Below are positions 1 to 6,415 of a DNA stretch of 6,415 nt, piece by piece. Source of the stretch: an uncultured Collinsella sp. GTDB taxonomy: Bacteria; Actinomycetota; Coriobacteriia; Coriobacteriales; Coriobacteriaceae. A program made the position numbers and the translations under genes. Position 1 is the first letter of the stretch; each line of letters begins with the position of its first letter. The notes under the pieces were generated by a model. The model ran no database searches and had not been told where the DNA came from. It saw only the letters and a program-made list of their open reading frames with translations. Location: the NCBI GenBank assembly GCA_902491135.1, contig CABUGR010000064.1, positions 1-6,415 of the forward strand, in the 5' to 3' direction.

Positions 1-798
1 GAGACCAACCCCGGTGGCCACGTGCTCGTCATCTACGACGACCTGTCCAAGCAGGCCGTGGCCTACCGTCAGATGTCGCTGACGCTGCATCGTCCGCCCG
101 GACGCGAGGCCTATCCTGGCGACATCTTCTACCTGCACTCTCGTCTGCTCGAGCGTGCAGTCAAGATGTCCAAGAAGAACGGTTACGGCTCCATGACGGC
201 TCTTCCGATCATCGAGACCCAGGACGGCGACGTCTCGGCCTACATTCCGACCAACGTCATTTCCATTACCGATGGTCAGATCTACCTGCAGTCCGAGCTC
301 TTCTTCCAGGGCCAGCGCCCGGCGGTCGACGTGGGCATTTCCGTGTCCCGCGTCGGTGGCGACGCACAGACCAAGGCCATGAAGCAGGTCGCCGGCAACC
401 TCCGTCTGGACCTTGCTTCGTACCAGGAGCTCGCCGGCTTCACACAGTTCGGCTCCGACCTCGACGAGGCCACGCAAAAGCAGCTTACCCACGGCGCTCG
501 CATGACCGAACTCCTGAAGCAGCCGCGTTATAAACCGTTTGAGGTTGGCGAGCAGATCGTTGCGCTGTTCGCTGGCAACGAGGGCTTCCTGGATGACCTG
601 GAGATCGCCGACGTGCTGCCCTTCCGTGCCGAGCTCATCGAGTACATGGACAATGGCTTTGGCTCGCTGCTCGACAAGGTTCGTTCCAAGAAGATCGACG
701 ACGACACCAAGGCCGAGCTCTTGCGCGTCATCGGCGACTTCAAGCAGCAGTTCATGGCCAAGCACCATTCGGATGTTTCTGGATCAGAGGAGAACTAA
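1..798 (+). CDS. atpA: F1Fo ATP synthase subunit alpha, C-terminal part (5' end outside window)
   Basis: The reading frame is open from base 1, so the true start lies upstream and the GTG at 22 is internal. About 265 residues are visible, roughly the second half of a protein usually near 500-550 residues. Alpha subunits alternate with beta in the F1 hexamer and carry the non-catalytic nucleotide sites. The visible part begins just before the conserved YDDLSKQA stretch and continues with [11 protein letters not shown] and [10 protein letters not shown]. The alpha/beta family signature [10 protein letters not shown] is encoded at 319-348. The arginine right after it (codon 349-351, in [10 protein letters not shown]) matches the arginine finger that reaches into the catalytic site of beta. 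The C-terminal helical domain is complete and ends at TAA 796-798. The next gene, atpG, begins 5 bases later, and its AGGAG ribosome site (788-792) lies inside the end of this gene. No defect is visible in this part. Confidence 0.97.
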   Translation, partial: ETNPGGHVLVIYDDLSKQAVAYRQMSLTLHRPPGREAYPGDIFYLHSRLLERAVKMSKKNGYGSMTALPIIETQDGDVSAYIPTNVISITDGQIYLQSELFFQGQRPAVDVGISVSRVGGDAQTKAMKQVAGNLRLDLASYQELAGFTQFGSDLDEATQKQLTHGARMTELLKQPRYKPFEVGEQIVALFAGNEGFLDDLEIADVLPFRAELIEYMDNGFGSLLDKVRSKKIDDDTKAELLRVIGDFKQQFMAKHHSDVSGSEEN

Positions 799-803
799 GC
801 CCC

Positions 804-3156
<2,353 letters not shown>

Positions 3157-3159
3157 GTT

Positions 3160-3552
3160 ATGCGTATCCGCATCGTGTGCCCCGTGAGCTGCGCCTATGA
3201 GGGCGACGCTGCGTTTGTGTCGATTCCGTCCACGGATGGTGAGTTTGGCGTTCTGCCTGCTCACTCCAGCGAGATCTGCACGATCGACCGCGGTTACGTT
3301 CGCGTTTCCGATAAGGCCATGGGCACTGTCGACCACACGTTTGCCGTGGCCGGCGGCTATGCCCAGGTTGCGGACGATGTCGTGACCGTTCTCGCCGAGC
3401 GCGCTTGCGATTTGGCGACCGTCGATGCCGACAAGCTTAAAGCTGATATTCAAGGTTTTGAAGAGAAGCTGGGTAATTTGTCGGAGGATGATGCACGCCG
3501 CGCCTACCTCTATAATGAAATCGCATGGTGTAAGCTCAAGCTTGCCCAATAG
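3160..3552 (+). CDS. atpC: F1Fo ATP synthase subunit epsilon
   Basis: This encodes 130 residues, normal for bacterial epsilon. Epsilon sits at the foot of the gamma shaft, links F1 to the c-ring and can inhibit ATP hydrolysis. Residues 1-85 form the beta-sandwich domain, with the hallmark GEFGVLPAH at 27-35 (family form GE-GILPGH) and GGYAQVADDVVTVLAE at about 65-80. Residues 88-130 are charged and helical, matching the two-helix C-terminal domain. There are five cysteines (7, 11, 40, 83, 124), more than I would expect for this subunit. The ATG lies 3 bases after the atpD stop, and GGGGGAG at 3144-3150 is a good ribosome site 9 bases before it. It is the last gene of the atp operon, followed by a terminator at 3589-3627. 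The gene is intact even though atpD upstream is broken. Confidence 0.95.
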   Translation: MRIRIVCPVSCAYEGDAAFVSIPSTDGEFGVLPAHSSEICTIDRGYVRVSDKAMGTVDHTFAVAGGYAQVADDVVTVLAERACDLATVDADKLKADIQGFEEKLGNLSEDDARRAYLYNEIAWCKLKLAQ

Positions 3553-3588
3553 TCAAACGATTTAGCGTTCGACCATTTGCGAACACAT

Positions 3589-3627
3589 CATGCCCGGGAT
3601 GGCCTAGCCACCCCGGGCATGCTTTTT
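3589..3627 (+). terminator. Intrinsic terminator after atpC
   Basis: A perfect 10-bp stem, CATGCCCGGG (3589-3598) with CCCGGGCATG (3612-3621), encloses an A-C mismatch and a further 4-bp stem, TGGC (3600-3603) with GCCA (3607-3610), closed by a CTA loop. Five T residues follow at 3623-3627. This is a classic rho-independent terminator reading rightward. No T-run lies on the left side, so it should act in one direction only. It sits 36 bases after the atpC stop, and its T-run ends only 13 bases before the murA start. Confidence 0.9.
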
Positions 3628-3628
3628 G

Positions 3629-3634
3629 AAAGGG
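3629..3634 (+). promoter_or_regulatory. Ribosome binding site that fixes the TTG start of murA
   Basis: AAAGGG lies 6 bases before TTG 3641-3643. An in-frame TAG at 3635-3637 directly upstream excludes any earlier start. The next ATG (codon 29) would remove the substrate-binding Lys-Asn near residue 22, so TTG is the only start consistent with the family. Confidence 0.7.
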
Positions 3635-3640
3635 TAGACC

Positions 3641-4924
3641 TTGGATATTATCCGCGTTGAGGGTGGCCACGCCATCGGAGGCTCCGTGCCCGTTTCGGGT
3701 GCCAAGAACTCCGCGCTCAAACTCATGGCGGCAACGCTTCTGGCGCCGGGCAAGACGACGCTGCAGAACGTGCCAGATATTTCCGATGTCCACGTGATGG
3801 GCAAGGTGCTCAAGGGCATGGGCGCAACAATCGATGTTCTCGACGAGCACACGCTCGAGATTGATACCTCTCAGGTCGATTCCTGGGAGGCTCCCTATGA
3901 GCTCGTCGCTAAGATGCGTGCTTCCACCGCTGTCATGGGGCCTCTGTTGGGCCGCTTCCATCGCGCCAAGATTGCCATGCCGGGTGGCTGCAACCTGGGT
4001 GCTCGCAAGATCGATATGCACATTCTTGGTCTTGAGGCCCTGGGCGTTGAGTTCGATACCGCCCACGGTTACATCAACGCTAATGCGCCCCAAGGTCTGC
4101 GCGGTACCACCGTCACGCTCGAGTTCGCCAGCGTCGGTGCGACCGAGAACCTCATCATGGCCTCTGTGCGCGCACAGGGCACCACGGTTATCGACAATGC
4201 CGCCCGCGAGCCCGAGATCGTCGATCTCGCCAACATGCTCAACGAGATGGGCGCTAAGATTGTCGGCGCCGGTACGCCTGTCGTGACCATCGAGGGCGTG
4301 GAAGAGCTGCATCCTGTTACCCATCGCGTAGTGGGCGACCGCATCGAGGCCGGTACCTTTATCGTTGCCGGTGCGTTGATGGCCGACGATCGCGGTGTCG
4401 ATGTCATGGGCTTTTGCCCCATTCACTTGGGCATGGTGCTCAAGAAGATGGAGCTCATGGGTATCGACTGCGAGCGCGTCGAGGATGGCGTCCATGTAAA
4501 CCGTGCCGAGCGTATCAAGCCGGTCGACATCCAGACGCTTCCGTTCCCCGGCTTCCCGACGGACATGCAGGCGCAGATTATGGTGCTCTCCGCCCTTGCC
4601 GACGGCAGTTCCGTTATTACCGAGAACATCTTCGAGAATCGCTTTATGTTTGCCTCTGAGCTGGTGCGCATGGGTGCCGACATTCGTATCGAGAGCCATC
4701 ATGCCATGATTCATGGCGTTAAGGGCTTCTCGGGTGCACAGGTTACCTCGCCCGATCTGCGTGGCGGAGCGGCCCTCGTCGTAGCGGGCTTGATCGCCGA
4801 CGGGACGACCGAGGTTTCGGCCATCCATCACATCAAGCGCGGCTACGAGCAGTTCGTCGAAAAGCTGCAGGCGCTCGGCGCGCATGTCGAGCATGCTTCC
4901 GTCCCCGATCCCGTCATCTACTAA
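3641..4924 (+). CDS. murA: UDP-N-acetylglucosamine 1-carboxyvinyltransferase (MurA)
   Basis: This enzyme transfers enolpyruvate from PEP to UDP-GlcNAc, the first committed step of peptidoglycan synthesis, in the cytoplasm. At 427 residues it has normal length, and it shows the two-domain inside-out barrel family pattern throughout. Visible key residues are Lys22-Asn23 in SGAKNSAL, Arg93 in RAST, the catalytic cysteine at 117 in PGGCNLGAR, Arg122, Asp308 in GFPTDMQAQ, ENIFENRF (328-335) and Arg400 in IKRGYE. Because the active-site residue is Cys rather than Asp, the family rule predicts an enzyme that fosfomycin can alkylate. Translation starts at TTG (in-frame TAG just upstream, AAAGGG 6 bases before). 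TTG may lower output, which is inference. The gene follows the atp terminator very closely, and the LCP gene starts 12 bases after its stop, so the two are very likely co-transcribed. EPSP synthase (AroA) has the same fold but is excluded by the PGGC motif. Confidence 0.97.
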   Translation: MDIIRVEGGHAIGGSVPVSGAKNSALKLMAATLLAPGKTTLQNVPDISDVHVMGKVLKGMGATIDVLDEHTLEIDTSQVDSWEAPYELVAKMRASTAVMGPLLGRFHRAKIAMPGGCNLGARKIDMHILGLEALGVEFDTAHGYINANAPQGLRGTTVTLEFASVGATENLIMASVRAQGTTVIDNAAREPEIVDLANMLNEMGAKIVGAGTPVVTIEGVEELHPVTHRVVGDRIEAGTFIVAGALMADDRGVDVMGFCPIHLGMVLKKMELMGIDCERVEDGVHVNRAERIKPVDIQTLPFPGFPTDMQAQIMVLSALADGSSVITENIFENRFMFASELVRMGADIRIESHHAMIHGVKGFSGAQVTSPDLRGGAALVVAGLIADGTTEVSAIHHIKRGYEQFVEKLQALGAHVEHASVPDPVIY

Positions 4925-4927
4925 TAC

Positions 4928-4930
4928 AGG
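4928..4930 (+). promoter_or_regulatory. Ribosome binding site that selects ATG 4937 for the LCP gene
   Basis: A short AGG lies 6 bases before ATG 4937. A TTG at 4931 is also in frame but would directly touch the AGG, leaving no spacer, so the ATG is the better start. The site is weak, and coupling to murA translation 12 bases upstream may help. Confidence 0.5.
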
Positions 4931-4936
4931 TTGCCT

Positions 4937-6172
4937 ATGTTTAATAAAAAGCCCCTCGCGGATACCACCGCCCGAAGACCCTCAACTGGTGCGCAGGCCA
5001 AGATCTACAGTCGCGATAACGTGGCTCGCTATTCCGAGCGCGCTCGTCAACGTCGTCGTAGCCACACGATTCGTCACGTCGCGCTCATTGTCGTGCTTGG
5101 TGTGCTGCTGAGTGCCACTACCGCTGCCGGCCTGTGGTTTGCCACCATTATGGGCAAGCTCGGCGATTCTAATGTCATTACCGATAATCTGCGTCGGGTT
5201 CTGGTTGACACCGATGAGGCAAAGGATCCGTTCTACGTGCTGCTTCTTGGCACCGACGGCCGTCCGGGCGAGGATACGTATCGTGCCGACTCGATTATCC
5301 TGGCACGCATCGACCCCACGCAAAAGCAGGCGACGCTCATTTCCGTTCCGCGCGACACCAAGGTCGAGTACAAGGGCGAGACCATGAAGATCAACGCCTG
5401 CCATACCGTTGGCGGCGCCGAGGCCATGGTCGAGGCGGTCAACGAGCTGTGCGGTGTTCAGATTTCCCACTATGCCGAGGTCAGCTTCGACGGTATGCAG
5501 GCGCTGATTGATTCGGTTGGCGGTATCGACATTAACGCAACCGATGATGTTGACGACCCCGAGCACTTGGATATTAAGATTACCGCTGGCCAGCAGCATA
5601 TGGACGGTGCCACCGCCCTTACCTATGCCCGCTGCCGCTACACCTATGCCGACGGCGATTACACGCGCATGCGCCACCAGCGTCAGGTGCTTGGCGCCCT
5701 TGCCAACCAGATTCTCAATAACTTCGATGCCACGAAGATTTTTGGCTTGGTTAATTCGCTGTCCGATATGCTCGTAACCGATATGAGCGTTCAGGATATC
5801 GTGGCTACGGTCAACGCCATGCGCGGTATGGATGTCGACGGTATCTACTCGGCCAACCTGCCCTCGTACGCCGACGACAGCACCATGATCGACGGTGTGA
5901 GCTACGTCTTTGTCTACGAGGACGAGCTCAAGGAAATGATGGAGCGCGTCGATGCCGGCAAGGATCCCAAGGGTCCCAACACCATGGGTCTTTCCGACGG
6001 TTCCAGTTCTACGATCGGCGACCTGAACAACAACACGTCTGACGACTACGCAAACGGTACCGCAACTTCATCGGTCAGCTCTGACGATTCCGATGACTCA
6101 GGCGATTCGAGCGATTCGGACTACTACGAAGAGCCCACCGGCGACGGCAACGGCTACGAAGCTAACTACTAA
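4937..6172 (+). CDS. LytR-CpsA-Psr (LCP) family cell-wall glycopolymer transferase
   Basis: The product is 411 residues from ATG 4937. LCP enzymes move glycopolymers such as teichoic acid-like or capsular chains from an undecaprenyl-pyrophosphate carrier to peptidoglycan on the outer face of the membrane. Residues 1-46 are a cytoplasmic, arginine-rich stretch, and 47-71 a single hydrophobic membrane anchor. The LCP domain runs from about 97 to 262: LLLGTDGR (102-109), YRADSI with Arg116 and Asp118, SVPRDT with Arg139-Asp140, KINACHT (151-157), DSVGGIDI (192-199), LTYARCRY (228-235) and GDYTRMRHQRQ (240-250). These Arg and Asp residues match those that bind the pyrophosphate and Mg2+ in known members. 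Residues 263-340 form a normal C-terminal extension. Residues 352-411 are a low-complexity tail of Ser, Asp, Asn, Gly and Tyr, including an Asp/Ser run at 378-395. The protein belongs with murA in a wall-synthesis unit. Its polymer substrate cannot be told from sequence, and older annotation may call such genes transcriptional regulators. Confidence 0.92.
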   Translation: MFNKKPLADTTARRPSTGAQAKIYSRDNVARYSERARQRRRSHTIRHVALIVVLGVLLSATTAAGLWFATIMGKLGDSNVITDNLRRVLVDTDEAKDPFYVLLLGTDGRPGEDTYRADSIILARIDPTQKQATLISVPRDTKVEYKGETMKINACHTVGGAEAMVEAVNELCGVQISHYAEVSFDGMQALIDSVGGIDINATDDVDDPEHLDIKITAGQQHMDGATALTYARCRYTYADGDYTRMRHQRQVLGALANQILNNFDATKIFGLVNSLSDMLVTDMSVQDIVATVNAMRGMDVDGIYSANLPSYADDSTMIDGVSYVFVYEDELKEMMERVDAGKDPKGPNTMGLSDGSSSTIGDLNNNTSDDYANGTATSSVSSDDSDDSGDSSDSDYYEEPTGDGNGYEANY

Positions 6173-6200
6173 GTTACGGCGTTTTACCAAACGCCGTAAC
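6173..6200. repeat. Perfect 12-bp stem-loop immediately after the LCP stop codon
   Basis: GTTACGGCGTTT (6173-6184) and AAACGCCGTAAC (6189-6200) are exact reverse complements around a TACC loop. The stem begins at the base after TAA. No T-run follows on either strand, so it does not fit a standard intrinsic terminator. It may stabilise the 3' end of the transcript, assist the terminator-like structure downstream, or be a binding site. Confidence 0.75.
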
Positions 6201-6326
6201 GGCTCGACGCTGCGCGGGCCGCATTTGGACAATCTGACGTTCAACTTCAAGGGCGCGACCAGAAGGTCAGCGCCCTTTCGCTTCACGTCACCTTGTCTCA
6301 AATGCGACCCGCTCGCTGTCGTTGCC
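6201..6326. repeat. Large imperfect palindrome of about 126 bases
   Basis: The two halves fold on each other around an AGAA loop at 6261-6264. Working outward, the paired blocks are GACC with GGTC, AAGGGCGC (6249-6256) with GCGCCCTT (6270-6277), TGACGT (6235-6240) with ACGTCA (6285-6290), GACAA (6228-6232) with TTGTC (6293-6297), CGCATTTG (6220-6227) with CAAATGCG (6299-6306), and GCGGG (6214-6218) with CCCGC (6308-6312). That is 36 pairs from 6214 to 6312, interrupted by small bulges and internal loops. A weaker outer arm (6201-6213 with 6313-6326) includes CGAC with GTCG and GGC with GCC. I see no coding potential and no clear target-site duplication. It could be a small non-autonomous mobile element, a repetitive extragenic palindrome, or a structured RNA. 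Confidence 0.75.
6249..6278 (+). terminator. Probable terminator of the murA-LCP unit (core of the large palindrome)
   Basis: An 8-bp stem, AAGGGCGC (6249-6256) with GCGCCCTT (6270-6277), a bulged A at 6269, a 4-bp GACC/GGTC stem and an AGAA loop make a GC-rich hairpin. Its right side ends in only three T residues (6276-6278). The stem is strong but the T-run is weak, so termination is plausible and not certain. Confidence 0.5.
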
Positions 6327-6343
6327 AAAACATCGGCGTTGCC

Positions 6344-6370
6344 GGAACACTTGGCACTTGGGGACGTTCC
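6344..6370. repeat. Short inverted repeat enclosing a 7-bp tandem repeat
   Basis: GGAAC (6344-6348) and GTTCC (6366-6370) flank two adjacent copies of CACTTGG (6348-6354 and 6355-6361), followed by GGAC and then TTTT (6371-6374). From memory the GGGGACGTTCCTTTT stretch resembles short palindromic repeats found near REP-associated transposases, but that was not checked. It could also be an operator for the overlapping promoter candidate. Confidence 0.45.
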
Positions 6371-6379
6371 TTTTAATAT
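6351..6379 (+). promoter_or_regulatory. Candidate sigma-70-type promoter pointing out of the window
   Basis: TTGGCA (6351-6356, five of six matches to TTGACA) is followed after exactly 17 bases by TAATAT (6374-6379, four of six matches to TATAAT). It would start transcription near 6386 and serve a gene beyond the right edge. It overlaps the GGAAC/GTTCC inverted repeat at 6344-6370, which could act as an operator. The hexamers alone do not prove activity. Confidence 0.35.
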
Positions 6380-6415
6380 GAGCAGGACATTGTCAAGAGG
6401 CAAAATCGGGCCTGG

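Noticed and set aside
3567..3584. GTTCG (3567-3571) and CGAAC (3580-3584) as a LexA/SOS box
   Set aside because: The half-sites are in the opposite order and at the wrong spacing for the actinobacterial CGAAC-N4-GTTCG box. It is at most a weak 5-bp hairpin.
4925..4936. A separate promoter for the LCP gene between murA and ATG 4937
   Set aside because: The gap is only 12 bases, too short for a promoter. Co-transcription with murA is the simpler reading.
4931..6172. Start of the LCP gene at TTG 4931
   Set aside because: The only ribosome-site-like sequence, AGG at 4928-4930, touches this TTG. ATG 4937 has a 6-base spacer and a normal start codon.
6098..6403. A 101-codon - strand frame covering the non-coding 3' end and the LCP tail
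   Set aside because: It needs a TTG start, shows no clear ribosome site, has no recognisable domain, runs through the large palindrome and ends inside the LCP coding region.

Overview
The window reads as a stretch of a GC-rich actinobacterial chromosome. The likeliest source is a gut member of the Coriobacteriia, such as Collinsella or a relative. That placement is inference: it rests on protein character, on G/C-ending codons and on the order ATP synthase - murA - LCP. No rRNA or other marker is present to confirm it. All supported genes lie on the + strand, and nothing convincing is coded on the - strand.

Layout. Bases 1-3552 hold the 3' half of an F1Fo ATP synthase operon: the C-terminal part of atpA (cut by the window start), atpG, atpD and atpC. 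The genes are tightly packed, with gaps of 5 and 3 bases and one TAATG stop/start overlap. A strong stem-loop terminator at 3589-3627 follows atpC. Next come murA (3641-4924, TTG start), for the first committed step of peptidoglycan synthesis, and 12 bases later a LytR-CpsA-Psr (LCP) family gene (4937-6172), whose product probably attaches glycopolymers to peptidoglycan. The last 243 bases (6173-6415) contain no supported gene. They hold a perfect 12-bp stem-loop, a large imperfect palindrome of about 126 bases with a terminator-like core, and a promoter-like site overlapping a small inverted repeat that points out of the window.

The most striking point is that atpD is broken. Compared with the invariant family sequence, 10 bases are missing near 2299-2300, between the Walker A and Walker B halves. 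This removes Val-Phe-Ala and shifts the frame, and translation then stops at 2345-2347. Everything else in atpD and its neighbours looks intact, so this is either a very recent mutation in a normally important gene or an assembly or consensus error.

How the genes work together: alpha, gamma, beta and epsilon form most of the F1 rotary motor, which interconverts ATP and the proton or sodium gradient. MurA and the LCP protein act at the start and end of cell-wall building. Because the terminator sits directly against the murA ribosome binding site, murA and the LCP gene depend either on read-through from the atp operon or on a promoter located upstream of the hairpin. I did not find a new defence, mobile or biosynthetic system. 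The unexplained material is the non-coding 3' end and the atpD lesion.
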